A stretch of 64,000 nt of DNA from JBCCQL01 sp039414355. GTDB lineage: Bacteria > Planctomycetota > Planctomycetia > Pirellulales > Lacipirellulaceae. Below, piece after piece: positions 1 to 10,600 of the stretch. Each line of letters begins with the position of its first letter. Within the stretch, counting starts at the first letter, position 1. The stretch covers positions 62,001 through 126,000 of the forward strand of contig JBCDJN010000002.1 in assembly GCA_039414355.1 (NCBI GenBank), given 5' to 3'. The notes beneath the pieces were generated by a model. The model was not told the origin of the DNA. It saw only the letters and a list, made by a program, of their open reading frames with translations, and did no database searches. The position numbers and the translations under genes were made by a program.

Positions 1-641
1 CCGACGAGATCAACCGCTCGCCCGCCAAGACGCACGCCGCGCTGCTGGAGATCATGCAGGAACGCCGCGTGACGGTTGAGAACGACACGCACAAGCTCGA
101 CCCGCCGTTCCTGGTCATGGCGACGCAGAACCCGGTGGAGAGCGAGGGCACGTACAACCTGCCCGAGGCGCAGCTCGACCGCTTCATGTTCAAGGTGATG
201 GTCGATTACCCCTCCGCCGAGGAAGAGGCCCGAGTGCTCAAGGAGCACAGCCGGCAGGTGGACATCGACAAGCGACTGGCCGAGGAGGTGCGCACCGTCA
301 CGTCGCCCGAGCAGGTCATCAAGGCGACCCAGCTCTGCGGCAAGGTGCGGGTGGAAGAGAAGCTGATCGACTACATCAACCAGCTGGTCCGCCAAACGAG
401 GAGCTGGCCGACGCTGCACTTGGGCGCCTCGCCGCGGGCGGGGATTGCGTTGATGCAGGGCGCGAGGACGCTGGCCGCCTTCAACGGCCGCGACTACGCC
501 GTGCCCGACGACGTCGCCGAGATCGCCCTGCCCGCGCTCCGCCACCGCGTGGTGCTCACCGCCGAGGCCGAGGTGGAAGGCCGCGACGTCGACCAGGTGC
601 TGAACGAGCTGATCCGCACGGTTGAAGTCCCGCGGATGTGA
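1..641 (+). CDS. MoxR-family AAA+ ATPase, C-terminal part (5' end outside the window)
   Basis: The reading frame is open from the first bases of the window, so this is the C-terminal ~212 residues of a protein that starts upstream. The first visible residues are DEINRSPAKTHAALLE, the Walker B region of MoxR ATPases. Then come the sensor-1 stretch ATQNPVESEGTYNLPEAQ with its LDRF, and the lid domain with GASPRAGIALMQGAR (sensor 2). MoxR proteins are cytoplasmic AAA+ chaperones thought to help mature metal-binding or von Willebrand factor A proteins. The usual partner, a DUF58 protein, starts 80 bases downstream on the same strand, so the two are probably co-transcribed. The family call is firm; the client is unknown. 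Confidence 0.93.
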   Translation, partial: DEINRSPAKTHAALLEIMQERRVTVENDTHKLDPPFLVMATQNPVESEGTYNLPEAQLDRFMFKVMVDYPSAEEEARVLKEHSRQVDIDKRLAEEVRTVTSPEQVIKATQLCGKVRVEEKLIDYINQLVRQTRSWPTLHLGASPRAGIALMQGARTLAAFNGRDYAVPDDVAEIALPALRHRVVLTAEAEVEGRDVDQVLNELIRTVEVPRM

Positions 642-721
642 CAAGCGCACGCAACAAGCTCCCGAAATAGCCTCACGCCTCGGCGCCTTTGCGTTAACGA
701 ACCAAGCGTCCCCCAACAGCC

Positions 722-2179
722 GTGATTACCCTCTACTGCCTCGCCGCCTTCATCCTCGGCCTCGTCTTGCTGGCGTGGCTTGGCAGGGTGTACCCCGATC
801 GGGCGTTGGTGACCGCCATGCTCGCGCCGACGGCGCTCTCGGCCATGCTGATCGCACTGCCGACGCTCTGGCCGGTGGTGGTGGCCGTGGACGTGCTGCT
901 GCTGGTTGTGGTGCTGATCGATCTGGCGTCGCTCGCGCGGGAGGCGTCTTTCCAGGCGCAGCGGTCGGTCGGCCTGATCGCGTCGCTGGGGCAGCAGCAC
1001 CCGGTGGAACTGACCGTCACCAACCGTTCCGGGCGCCGGCAGCCCATCCGTGTGAAGGACGACGTCCCCGAGGGGATGACCGCCGAGCCAGAGGACTTCC
1101 GCGTGGTGCTCTCGCCGATGAGCCGGTCGGTGCTGCGGTACCGAGTGCGGCCGCAGGGGCGGGGCGAGTTCTTCCTGGAGCGCGTTTACCTCCGGGTCGG
1201 CAGCCGGTGGGGGTTCTGGCAGCGGCAGCTCGAACTCCCCGTCCGCAGCCGCATCAACGTCTACCCGGACATGAAGCAACTGGGCGAGTACGCCGTGCTG
1301 GCCCGCACCAACCGGCTGAGCCTGATGGGGCTCCGGCGGACGCGGCGGATCGGGCAGGACAACGAGTTCGAGCGTCTCCGAGACTACACGCTGGACGATA
1401 ACTTCAAGCACATCGATTGGCGGAGCACCGCCCGCCGCAACAAGCTCACGGTCAAGGACTTCCAGGCCAACCAGAGCCAGCGGATCATGTTCCTGGTGGA
1501 CTGCGGCCGGATGATGACCGGCGAAGCGGCCGGCGTGAGCCTGCTGGATCACGCCCTGAACGCGATGCTGATGCTGGGCTACGTTGCGCTCCGGAGGAGC
1601 GATCAGGTGGGCCTGCTCTGCTTCTCCGACCGCGTGCTCTCGTTCACCCCGCCCAAAGGCGGGAGCGAGCAAACCAGCCGGCTGCTGCACGCCGCGTACA
1701 ACCGCTTCCCGGAGATGGTGGAGTCTCGCTACGACGAGGCGTTCTTGCACCTCGCCACGCATGTGCGGAAGCGGACGCTCGTGGTGCTGATCACCAACGT
1801 TGTTGACGAAGTAAACGCGACCCAGGTCCGGCGGCACCTGGCGGCCGTCAACGGCCGGCACCTGCCGCTGGCGGTGCTGCTGCGGGACCATGCGCTGTTC
1901 GACGCGGTGGCCCAAGCGGAACCGGCGTACGCTTCGCTTGCCGGATCGGGCAACGATACGGCAGCGTCAACCTTTCAGCAGCAGCCGGCGCCGGGCGTGG
2001 GGCTTTCGAGCGAGAAGCTCTTCCGCGCAGCGGCCGCCGCCGAGGTGCTAAGCTGGCGCCGGCGCGTTTTGGCCGACTTAGAGACCAGCGGTGTGCTGCT
2101 GGTCGACGAGTTTGCCGAAGACCTCACCGCGCCGTTGGTCAACCGTTACCTGGAAGCCAAAGCGCGTCACCTGCTCTGA
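722..2179 (+). CDS. DUF58 domain membrane protein, MoxR partner
   Basis: A 485-residue protein with a GTG start. The N-terminus has two hydrophobic stretches (about residues 3-22 and 35-75), so it is membrane anchored. A beta-rich middle region follows, then the DUF58 core around residues 200-260 with RRIGQDNEFERLRDY, HIDWRSTARRNKL and the vWA-like FLVDCGRMM. DUF58 proteins are usually encoded beside MoxR ATPases, as here, and are associated with envelope or stress functions. The rest of the C-terminal half resembles a degenerate vWA fold (SDQVGLLCFSDRV). No transglutaminase or BatA/BatB gene follows. The family call is secure; the cellular role is inferred from the pairing only. Confidence 0.9.
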   Translation: MITLYCLAAFILGLVLLAWLGRVYPDRALVTAMLAPTALSAMLIALPTLWPVVVAVDVLLLVVVLIDLASLAREASFQAQRSVGLIASLGQQHPVELTVTNRSGRRQPIRVKDDVPEGMTAEPEDFRVVLSPMSRSVLRYRVRPQGRGEFFLERVYLRVGSRWGFWQRQLELPVRSRINVYPDMKQLGEYAVLARTNRLSLMGLRRTRRIGQDNEFERLRDYTLDDNFKHIDWRSTARRNKLTVKDFQANQSQRIMFLVDCGRMMTGEAAGVSLLDHALNAMLMLGYVALRRSDQVGLLCFSDRVLSFTPPKGGSEQTSRLLHAAYNRFPEMVESRYDEAFLHLATHVRKRTLVVLITNVVDEVNATQVRRHLAAVNGRHLPLAVLLRDHALFDAVAQAEPAYASLAGSGNDTAASTFQQQPAPGVGLSSEKLFRAAAAAEVLSWRRRVLADLETSGVLLVDEFAEDLTAPLVNRYLEAKARHLL

Positions 2180-2183
2180 AGAC

Positions 2184-2831
2184 TCAAACGGTCAAAGGGA
2201 TTGACTGCTCAGCAAACTCGCTTGCCCAGCTAGACACAGTGTTTGAGTCGTCACTGTCAAACAGGCGACAAGCAAGACGCGCCCTGCGTATCACGCCCTT
2301 CTCAAGAGACTGCGAGAACAGACTCCAACGCGATTCTCCGATGCCTCCCTGCAAGAACCGCCACTTATGGGAGGCCTCGCGTTGATCACTGGGGTGCACA
2401 ACCTCACACCAGTCGCCTCCTCCAAGCTGCTGAACGCGCACGACGCGCTCTTCGGACATTCGGGGGGCGTAGTCGCTATCGACACCACCGCATGCGCTGA
2501 CCCGAGAGAGCACGAGGATTACAGGATGCGAGTCGAGCAAATCGGTTTCCACAGAAACGATGAACTGCAAGCCTACGCCGTCGCCACGCCAGTACACCTC
2601 AGTACGGAACGGAAAAGCGTCGCATGGACCGTAGCTGGCGACGAGGTCGGTGCCGCGCGCGTAGTAATCAACTAACGGAAACATCGCGTCTTCGACTGCC
2701 GGACGGACGCCAAATGCCTGGACGGCGCTGCCCAGCCGAACCCCGTCGCCGGGGTGGGAAAGGTCTATCCGTGCGCCTAGCGCGAGACATTCGGCCTTGA
2801 CCCCATCGATCCGCCAGGAGCAATCAGTCAA
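2184..2831 (-). CDS. Conserved planctomycete-type hypothetical protein
   Basis: The frame is open from 2954 down to 2184, but its first ~30 codons run through a terminator-like hairpin (2859-2900), so the start is probably downstream of it. The best in-frame candidate is the TTG at 2831, giving about 215 residues. An ATG at 2837-2839 is out of frame by one base at a four-T run. The stretch DLVASYGPCDAFPFRTEVYW reads as well-conserved coding sequence, and I recall similar blocks (RGxDLVxxY ... YWR) in planctomycete hypotheticals, but I cannot confirm this here. There is no signal peptide, membrane segment or catalytic motif. Base composition is visibly less GC-rich than in the neighbours. The gene is convergent with the DUF58 gene, 4 bases apart. 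Function unknown. Confidence 0.6.
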   Translation of the reverse strand: MTDCSWRIDGVKAECLALGARIDLSHPGDGVRLGSAVQAFGVRPAVEDAMFPLVDYYARGTDLVASYGPCDAFPFRTEVYWRGDGVGLQFIVSVETDLLDSHPVILVLSRVSACGGVDSDYAPRMSEERVVRVQQLGGGDWCEVVHPSDQREASHKWRFLQGGIGESRWSLFSQSLEKGVIRRARLACRLFDSDDSNTVSSWASEFAEQSIPLTV

Positions 2832-2858
2832 AACGGCATAGAGCGGCGTTAGAAGGCA

Positions 2859-2900
2859 CAAAAAAACCCCGCCGAACACCCGAGGGTGTTGCGACGGGGC
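2859..2900 (-). terminator. Intrinsic-terminator-like hairpin on the minus strand
   Basis: Read on the minus strand, a GC-rich stem (CCCCGTCGCAACACCC pairing with GGGTGTTCGGCGGGG, one mismatch and a small bulge) is followed directly by seven T. The plus strand has no T-run after the stem, so it acts on minus-strand transcription. It lies just upstream of the hypothetical gene ending at 2184, with no recognised gene feeding into it, so it may be an attenuator or the end of a short RNA. Confidence 0.7.
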
Positions 2901-2943
2901 CGGAACAGAGAAGAGGCCAGAGTCGCTTGCAAAGGGATAACTG

Positions 2944-2982
2944 GTATTAGGCAATCGCCTACCGCCGATCGGCGGCTGTCAA
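2944..2982 (-). promoter_or_regulatory. Possible promoter/operator region with a perfect 14-bp palindrome
   Basis: On the minus strand TTGACA (2977-2982) is followed by the perfect palindrome CCGCCGATCGGCGG (2962-2975) and then TAATAC (2944-2949). The two hexamers are 27 bp apart, too far for a standard sigma-70 promoter. The palindrome could be an operator or an RNA hairpin. The rest of the gap, 2983-3227, shows no gene. Confidence 0.3.
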
Positions 2983-3227
2983 GCTCCCCCGGTGTTCCGC
3001 ACGGTGGGACATACGGGATGTTAGCAGAACGCGAAGTCGTGTCCAACCATTTGGTGAGAAAACCACAAACGCACCGCCGAACTCCACATTTCGCGAAACG
3101 CCGCGCAATGACCGCGGCGTGTCTGCGGCGATCGATCGCGGTTATGCTCTTCGGTTCGCCAACGGGTCGGCCGGTTATTTCCCATCTCGACCCAAATGCC
3201 GCTTGAAAGACGTCTCAGGAGCCTCCG

Positions 3228-4031
3228 ATGGACCCTTCGCAGTTGACGGAAATCACGGCTGTGGCAAAGGATGCGGCGATTGCCGGCGGGCGGGAGCTGT
3301 TGCGGTGGCGGGGCAAATTCAAGACCCGCGAGAAGGGGGCCGCCGACTTCGTTACCGACGCCGACCTCGCTTCGCAGGAGGCGATCCAGCGGATCGTCGC
3401 CGAGCGCTTCCCAAGTCACCTCTTCGTTGGCGAGGAGTCCGATGGTGGCGCCCTGGACGCGGCCCAACGCGACACCGAGTCGTTCTGCTGGGTCGTCGAC
3501 CCCCTGGACGGCACCACCAACTATGTGCACGACTTTCCTAGCTATGCCGTCTCAATCGCCGTCGCTCAGGCTGGAAAGCCAATAGCAGCAAGCATTTACG
3601 ACCCGCTTCGAGACGAGCTGTACTGGGCGCAAAAGGGCGCGGGAGCCTGGCTCGGCGACGGGCGGCTTGAGACTGGGTCGGCGGCAACGCTGGGCGAGGG
3701 CCTGGTCGCCATCAGCCTGCCGCCGTCGAACGTCGGCGATTCGAAGGACTTCCGCGACCTGTTTCAGATTGGTCCCCAGTGCCGGGCGGTGCGGCGGATC
3801 GGCTCGGCGGCGCTCAATCTGGCGTACGTGGCGGCGGGGCGGCTCGACGCGTACTGGGCCCGCGACATCTACCCCTGGGATGTTGCGGCCGGGGTGCTGC
3901 TGGTGACCGAGGCGGGCGGCGTCGCCACAAGTATTGATGGGAACGAGTTTTACGTCTGGCGGCCCGCCTGCATCGCCTGCTGCGGCGACGCGATCTATCG
4001 GCAGCTTTTCGCCGAGCTCTCGGCCGAGTAG
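3228..4031 (+). CDS. Inositol monophosphatase family protein
   Basis: A 267-residue protein of normal length for the family. The ATG is supported by AGGAG six bases upstream (3217-3221). The Mg-dependent phosphatase motifs are all present: GEESDG near residue 68, DPLDGTTNY near 91 and WDVAAGVLLVTEAGG near 218. These supply the Glu and Asp metal ligands. Family members hydrolyse inositol-1-phosphate or related phosphomonoesters such as 3'-phosphoadenosine 5'-phosphate; the sequence does not settle the substrate. It is cytoplasmic, with no signal peptide. It stands alone, with more than 190 bases to the next gene. Confidence 0.92.
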   Translation: MDPSQLTEITAVAKDAAIAGGRELLRWRGKFKTREKGAADFVTDADLASQEAIQRIVAERFPSHLFVGEESDGGALDAAQRDTESFCWVVDPLDGTTNYVHDFPSYAVSIAVAQAGKPIAASIYDPLRDELYWAQKGAGAWLGDGRLETGSAATLGEGLVAISLPPSNVGDSKDFRDLFQIGPQCRAVRRIGSAALNLAYVAAGRLDAYWARDIYPWDVAAGVLLVTEAGGVATSIDGNEFYVWRPACIACCGDAIYRQLFAELSAE

Positions 4032-4225
4032 CCGCGGGCCGCAAGTTTGGTCGGTCGCCCCCCTGCGGGTAAGATGGGCGTAGGTGTTGCGCGTGAGGGC
4101 CAGCCAGCCCAACCCTCCTCTCTTCTCTCCCCAATCGGGTCGCCCCCCTCTGCTTCACCGGCTTGCCGCCCTCTCCACGCATCAACGCAGCCGGCCGCGT
4201 GCCGACTTGCCCGTGCCCACCCGTC

Positions 4226-7200
4226 ATGCCCACCCCACCAACAGCCCAAGCCGCGGCGCCCGGTCGACGCCGACCCGCGCCGGCGTTTTGGCTGGCTTGT
4301 TGCTTGGCGCTGGCGTTGGGTGGCGAGTGGTCGCGTGCCCAACTTCCCGGAACGCCGCCGACCGAACCCCCTACAACGGAAGCCCAGCCCACAGAAGCCC
4401 AGCCAACCGAAGCCCCGCTGACCGAGACGCCGCCCTCGCCCGAGTCGGACCAGCCGGCTGCCAGTCGCGATCGCCAAGCCGCAGAGGACGGGCTGCCGCG
4501 GCCTTCGGGTCCCGACACCACGATCTGGATCGGCGGAAACGGAACGCCTCGCCCCGTCGTCGGGCTTTCGTACGACGAACTGCTGAAGGCGTGGCGGGCG
4601 CTGCAGCAACTCGATACCGGACCGAAACTGCCGGCCGTGCTGCGTGATCGGATCGACCTGAGCGGAACCGTGGAAGGCGATCGTGTCCGAATAACAGCAC
4701 GCTACGAGTTCACCCTCTCCGCCGATGGCCACGCCGAGGCGCCGCTCGGCCTTGCCGGCGCGGTGCTGGTTGACGACCCCAAGATCACGGGAGAGTCGCC
4801 CAAGGGCCAGCACGTTGACTACCGCCAGGGAGAAGGTGGCTTCGTAGCCTGGCTTCACGGCAAGGCGGGTGAACGCCGCGTGGTTGAATTGCCGCTGCTC
4901 GTGCCGCTGACGCAAGACGATCAACAGACGGTGCTGCGGCTGAACCTTCCGCGGGCGACGCGGTCCGAGGTTGTCGTGGAGTCGGCCCGGCGGCTCACGC
5001 AGACCTTTGTTACCGGCGCGCCGATGCTCGACACAGAAGCGGCCGACAGCGGTGGCTCACGCCTCCGCGTGCGGGGCGGCGTTGGCATGGTGCAGCTTGG
5101 GTGGCGGAGTAAGACCGACACGGTCGCCGCGCCCGCTACCGTGCTGACCGCGACGAGCGAGATCGCTTGCCGGGTAGACGGAACGAGCGTCCGCAGCCGA
5201 GCGGAAGTCACCGTGAGCAGCTACGGCGGGATGATCGAGCGCTTCCGCGTCCGCCTGCCCGCGGGGTCGTCGCTGCGTCCACGCGCCGAGGCGGAGGGGC
5301 AGCCGCGCGTCACGATGCTCGAGGCGGGCGATCGATCGCAACGGGTCTGCCTGGTATCGCTGCCTTCGCCGACCAATGAGCCGGTATCGATCACGTTGGA
5401 AACCGACCAAACGCTGCCGCTCGCCCCGGAGTCGGCGGCCGACCTCGGGGGGTTCGAGGTCCTCGGCGTCGCTCGCCAGCGTGGCGTCGTCGCCATCGAA
5501 GTTGCCGAAGGTTGGCGGGCGCAGCTCGGCGGGCTCGACCGGGTCGCAAAGCTACCGCCGGAGGCTCTGCCGGCCTCGCTTCAGACGCCGCGTCCCACGG
5601 CGGCGGTTGAGTTCTTCGGGCAGCCTTTCCGGCTAGGAATCCGCGTGCAGCGGCAGCCGGTGCGGACCGAGGTCGCGACACGCTATCTCCTCATCCTTCG
5701 CCCCGACTCTGCCGAGCTGGGGGTCGCGATCGATTATCGAATCACCGGGCAGCGGCGCGGCGCGCTCGTGATCGACTTGGCCGACTGGGCCGGTGCGGAG
5801 GTGCTATCGCCCTCGTTGACCGGCGCCGTCGGGACCGATGCCATTGCCCTTAGCGGCGACGACGACAGCGAGCTGAGCCTCGCGCTGCCGGCCGACGCGG
5901 GCCCCAACGGCACGGCGGAGTTCACCCTGAAGGTCCCGCTATCGATCGACAAAGAGCAACTGCAACTGAAGCTGCCCACAGCCCAAGCCACGCTTCATTC
6001 CGGTTCGGAGCTGCTGGTGGTGGCAGACCCCTCGCTCGAACTGACGCCCGACGCCGAGCGGCTGCAGCGGATGCGCGCCACTGCCGTGACCGCCGATACA
6101 CGAGACCCGCGGGACCCCACCGGTCTGCAGTCATTCCGGTTCCTTGGTTCGGGGGTTGGCGACGTGTTTGCCGCCCGGGTCCGCCGCCGGCCCGCCGAGG
6201 CAACCGTCGCCGTCGGCAGCCAGGTCCGCGTGGGCGAGCAAGCGACCTTGGTCAAGCAAACCTTCGACTACGACCTACGTCATGCTGCCTTTAACGAACT
6301 GCGATTCTCGGTTCCATCGGGAGCGATCGAGTCGTCAACCGTCGCCTTCAACCTCACGTCGCCCGCTGGAGACCAACCCGGCCCGACTCCGGCCAGGCGT
6401 CTTGAGTTCCAGGCCGCCGAGCCTGACGAGGAAGACGCGAACCGTGAGGTCTCCGTCGCGCTGCCGCGCCCCTGGATCGGCGCGTGCCGAATCGAGGCTG
6501 AGTTCTCATTGCCGGCGGCCCTCGACTCGCTTGAGCGGGGCGAGCCGATCAGCGCCCCGCTGATTTCACCAATCGGCAGCGAGATCGCGTCGTCTCGCGT
6601 CGTCGCCCGCGCCGAAGACGGCTCGCCGTTGACGCTTGGCGACAACGCGGCTTCGTGGTCGTCGGCCGAAGACCGTGACGAGGAAGACGGAGCGCTGGTG
6701 GCGACGGGCGTCGGGGAAGCGTGGGTGTTGCCGCTGCGCAGGGCGGACCCACAAGCAAGGACGGCTGAGGCGATTCTCATCCGATCCGCCCGATGGGAAA
6801 CCTGGATCACACCCACACAGACCCAGCAGAGCGCTGAGTTCATCGCGCAGACGTCCGCCGAGGAGGCGACGATTGAGATCGATCCGTCGCTAGCGGACAC
6901 CGCGGTCGAAGTGACCATCGATGGCCGAACGGCAGATCGGTACCGCCGCACCGGGAATCGTTTGATTGTGCGTCTGACCGATGAGGGCAATCCGCCGGAC
7001 CGTTCGCGACCGATCAGGCACAACATCGCGCTCCGGTACTTCGAACCGGGTCAGTCGAGCCCAAACTCGGTTGCGTGGCGCCCACCGCGGATGGAGGGCG
7101 ATTACGTGCTGGCCACCACTTCGTGGGACATCGTGCTCCCCGGCGGGCTCACGCCGCTGGCGCCTCCGGTTGGGTTTGCCGCGGTCGGGTCGACCGAGAG

Positions 7201-7660
7201 CGGCGGCTTCGGCCAGGCAACGCGGCTGCGATTCGGCGGGCTCGGTACGCCGCCGCAGGACCAAGCCACTGCGCTGCGTTTGGTCTCGCAACCGTTCATC
7301 GCTCTGGCGGTCTCAACGGCGGTGCTCGCGGCCGGCCTGGCGCTGATCTACGCCCCGTGGCTTCGCACCCCGCCTGCGTTGGTGGCCATGGTGGCCGCCC
7401 TGGTTGCCATCGGGCTTTGGTTCCCGGGGCAGATGGTCTGGCTCGCCCGCGCCGGGGTTGCGGGCGCAGCGCTGGCGGCGGCGGCAGGTTTCCTGGCTTG
7501 GCTGCTTAGGCCTGTGGCGGAGCTCCGCCCGCGTAGCCAGACGCCAATCGGTGGCGCCATGGCCGGGCCGGGGACCGACACCCTGATCCTGGCCCCACTA
7601 AGCGCCGTCTCGACCAACGCCCCCACCGCCTCCATGCCCCCGGCCGACAGCGAACTCTAG
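4226..7660 (+). CDS. Very large exported or membrane-anchored envelope protein of unknown function
   Basis: The frame opens at 4163, but the ATG at 4226 is preferred because it puts a basic N-terminus and hydrophobic core (FWLACCLALALGG) at the front as a signal peptide or anchor, giving 1144 residues. A low-complexity Pro-Thr-Glu tract follows (about residues 40-75, PTEAQPTEAQPTEAP). The long middle is beta-strand rich with no enzyme motif that I recognise. Three hydrophobic segments near the C-terminus (about 1021-1041, 1048-1066 and 1071-1093) fix it in a membrane, so most of the chain is probably periplasmic. The block LSYDELLKAWRALQQLD near the N-terminus resembles the opening blocks of the next protein, 29 bases downstream, and the two look like paralogues in one operon. 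Function unknown. Confidence 0.82.
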   Translation: MPTPPTAQAAAPGRRRPAPAFWLACCLALALGGEWSRAQLPGTPPTEPPTTEAQPTEAQPTEAPLTETPPSPESDQPAASRDRQAAEDGLPRPSGPDTTIWIGGNGTPRPVVGLSYDELLKAWRALQQLDTGPKLPAVLRDRIDLSGTVEGDRVRITARYEFTLSADGHAEAPLGLAGAVLVDDPKITGESPKGQHVDYRQGEGGFVAWLHGKAGERRVVELPLLVPLTQDDQQTVLRLNLPRATRSEVVVESARRLTQTFVTGAPMLDTEAADSGGSRLRVRGGVGMVQLGWRSKTDTVAAPATVLTATSEIACRVDGTSVRSRAEVTVSSYGGMIERFRVRLPAGSSLRPRAEAEGQPRVTMLEAGDRSQRVCLVSLPSPTNEPVSITLETDQTLPLAPESAADLGGFEVLGVARQRGVVAIEVAEGWRAQLGGLDRVAKLPPEALPASLQTPRPTAAVEFFGQPFRLGIRVQRQPVRTEVATRYLLILRPDSAELGVAIDYRITGQRRGALVIDLADWAGAEVLSPSLTGAVGTDAIALSGDDDSELSLALPADAGPNGTAEFTLKVPLSIDKEQLQLKLPTAQATLHSGSELLVVADPSLELTPDAERLQRMRATAVTADTRDPRDPTGLQSFRFLGSGVGDVFAARVRRRPAEATVAVGSQVRVGEQATLVKQTFDYDLRHAAFNELRFSVPSGAIESSTVAFNLTSPAGDQPGPTPARRLEFQAAEPDEEDANREVSVALPRPWIGACRIEAEFSLPAALDSLERGEPISAPLISPIGSEIASSRVVARAEDGSPLTLGDNAASWSSAEDRDEEDGALVATGVGEAWVLPLRRADPQARTAEAILIRSARWETWITPTQTQQSAEFIAQTSAEEATIEIDPSLADTAVEVTIDGRTADRYRRTGNRLIVRLTDEGNPPDRSRPIRHNIALRYFEPGQSSPNSVAWRPPRMEGDYVLATTSWDIVLPGGLTPLAPPVGFAAVGSTESGGFGQATRLRFGGLGTPPQDQATALRLVSQPFIALAVSTAVLAAGLALIYAPWLRTPPALVAMVAALVAIGLWFPGQMVWLARAGVAGAALAAAAGFLAWLLRPVAELRPRSQTPIGGAMAGPGTDTLILAPLSAVSTNAPTASMPPADSEL

Positions 7661-7689
7661 TCGCCGGATCCCACGCGCCGCTGCCTGGC

Positions 7690-10600
7690 ATGACCCGAAT
7701 CCGTTGCAAGTTGAATCGCCCGAGCCGAACGCACGCCGGCGCTATCGTGGCTTGCCTGGTTGCGGCGTGGTTGCTGGGTATGGGGTGCGATGGGGCCGCG
7801 GCGGAGACACCGGAGAGCACCGCAACCGCCGGCTACCGGCGGGTATTTGTTCCGGCTGACCAGCCTGAGGCTTGGCCCACCGACGGCGCACCGCTGTTAC
7901 CGGTGGAGGCGGGCGAGCTTTCGCGATTGCTTCAATCCGCCGCCAAGCCGGCCTCGAAGCTCCTCGTCGAATCGATCGAGCTATCTGGCGAAGCGAACCC
8001 GGGCGAACCCGTCGAAGGGGAGGGCGTCCTCCGGCTCCGACTGATGGGCGACAGCCCCGGCTTCCTCCGCCTACCCGCCGGCCCTATGGCGATTGCCGAC
8101 GCCCGCTGGGCCGGGACCCAAGAAGTTCCCGCGCAGTGGGGCTGGTGGCCCACGCCGAAGCCGCCCTACGCCGAAAACGACAACGATCCTAGCCGTCGCG
8201 GGCCATCGAACCTTGGCGTGCGTGTCCCGGAGTCGGGCGAGCTGCGCTTCGGCTTCAAACTCTGGCCCGTCGCCGGGCGGTATCGCGTGCCGCTGCCGCC
8301 CGCAAGTCGGCGAAGCCTCACGCTTTCGCTCCCCCCCGGTGCAACGGTGAGCGGCGAGCAGCTTCTCATCGACCCGGCAGAGGACTCAGAAGCCGACACA
8401 GATGCGTCGGCCGGACCAAGGGTTCTGCTGCGCCCCGCGGCCGGGGCGCCGTTAGCGTTTGTGCTCGCGCGGCCCGCAACCGACCAGCGAACGTCGCCGA
8501 GCAACTTGTACTCGTTGAGCGCCGTCGCCTCGCTGGTTGATGACGGTGTCGAGTCGGAGTGGCGTGTGCAGCTCCGCGGCGAGAGCCGGTTGCCGGAGTC
8601 CGTCGCGATCGTCACGCCGCCGGGACTTGTCGTGCTGGACGCCACTGTGGACGGCGAGCCGGCAACGGTTCGCCGGCGGAACGATGCGACCGAGGCCTAC
8701 CGAATCCCCTTAGTCGCTCGGGCGATGCCGACGGAGGCGGTGATCACGCTTCGCGCATGGACGCGATTCGACAGCGACCAACAAGCCGTCCTGGGAGCGG
8801 TGCAAGTGGAAAACGCGGCCTTCCAAGAAGGCGTTCTGCAGCTCTCGTCGCCCGAGCCCTGGCGGCTGGCCGACCTGGAACTCTCGAAGGGCGCGCTCGT
8901 GGAACCGACCACGGGTTCAAACGACGCCTATTCGCTCCGCCTACTCGAGAGCAACGCCCTCGTCACCGTGCGACGGCAAGCGATCCGTCCACCGACTCCT
9001 TGCGCTATCGTCCATCGGGTCGGGGCGGGGCGGGTTGTTCTACGATCCGAATCTCGGCTGCGACCCTCAGACCCAGACGCGCCAATCTCGCTGCGGCTAA
9101 GCGATGGTTGGCGTCTGCTGGAGATTGATGTTCCCGGCGGCGCGTCGCCCTCGTGGCAAGTCACCGCGGATGGGCGAGGCGGACGCGTCCTTGAGATCGA
9201 TCCCCTCTCAACGGGCCGCGGGGCGTCGGCCAGCGATGCGTTGAACATCGTTTTGCGCCGTCAGATGCCGCGCGGCCGCGTGCTGCCACTCCCGTTGGCC
9301 ATTCCTTTCTGGTCGGCTGCGGAGAGCAGGGACGAGCACCGCCTGGAGCTGACGGCGATCGCTTCGCACGGGCTTGAGATCGGTCGCACGCTGCCGGGCG
9401 CTCCGCCGTTTTGGGCCGAGGGCGGCGTGGTTCAGCGGCTCTCGCTAAATCTTGGTGACCCCGAGACGAAACGCGATCTCGACGCCAGCCTGCTGGGCGT
9501 TCGCTGGCGGCAGCGGCGGTTCCGGGCAGACTGTCGTGTCACCGTTCAGCCCGGCGAAGACGGCATGCAGTACCAGGGCGAGGTGACGATCCGCGGCGGG
9601 CCCGCGGCCGAGTCGGTAGTCGTTCGTTCCTCACCGCCGCTGCCCGAATTGGCTCAATGGCGCGACATCGTCACCGGCGCTCCCCTTCCGGCGCGGCTGG
9701 TCAGAACCGACGACGCGATGCCTGCTCCTTGGCAACTCTGGGCGGTGCGAACCCCGGTTGGCGTTGGCGAAACGGTGCTGGGCGTTGACGTGGAACTGGC
9801 AGGCGCCGCCAGCGGGGCGGTGCCGTTGCTCTCGGCGCCCGCCGCCGCGGAGCAATCGGGCGTGGTGACCGTGCGTGGCGTTGCGCCGGCGATGCTCTCC
9901 GTGGAAGCCATCGGCCTAAAGGCGACGCCAACGGCCGGCGCCGACGCCGTTGCCTACCGCTACTCGCCGGCGTCGCTTGATGGCTCGACGAACCCGAATC
10001 GCTTCGCGCTGGCATTGGACGATCGAGACGCTTCGGGAGGTTTGAATCCGGGTGTGGAGATCGTCGGCTTGACTTCGCAGTGGCGACCGCCCGGGCGGAC
10101 GCTGCACACCGCGATCGTCCGCCGGCGACCCGGCGTCACGAGCTGGCGGTTCCGCCTGCCCGCGAGTGTCGATGTGGCGGGCGTGGAAGACCCATTGGGC
10201 CAGCAGCTCGCCATCGATCGGATTGACGCTGGCGCCGAGAGCGAAACCGGTACGCGCCAATACTTGCTGCGTTTCGGCGACGAATCCGCGGACGACGATG
10301 ATTCGCCTCTTCTGTTTCACTACGTGGAGACGTCGGCGGGTGGCGCGAGCGTCCAACCCACGCTGCCAGAGCCTTGGGCCGCCGCCGGCGTTTGGCAGTG
10401 GCGTGTTTCGGTCCCGCAGGACTGGGAGTTCCCTCGCCTCGCCGCGACGGGCGTCTCTTGGCAGCAACGTCTGCTTGGCCCTGCCGCAAGGCGCCCCGAA
10501 GCCGACCCCTTCAACCCGCTCCGCTTGTCGGACTGGGCGGCGCTCTCTCGCCGCGTTAGGCAAGCCGGCGGCGCCCTCCGCGCCGACAGCACACGAAACG

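Noticed and set aside
494..1915. Long minus-strand frame over the DUF58 gene
   Set aside because: Arg, His and Pro rich composition with no recognisable blocks; the plus-strand DUF58 motifs explain the region.
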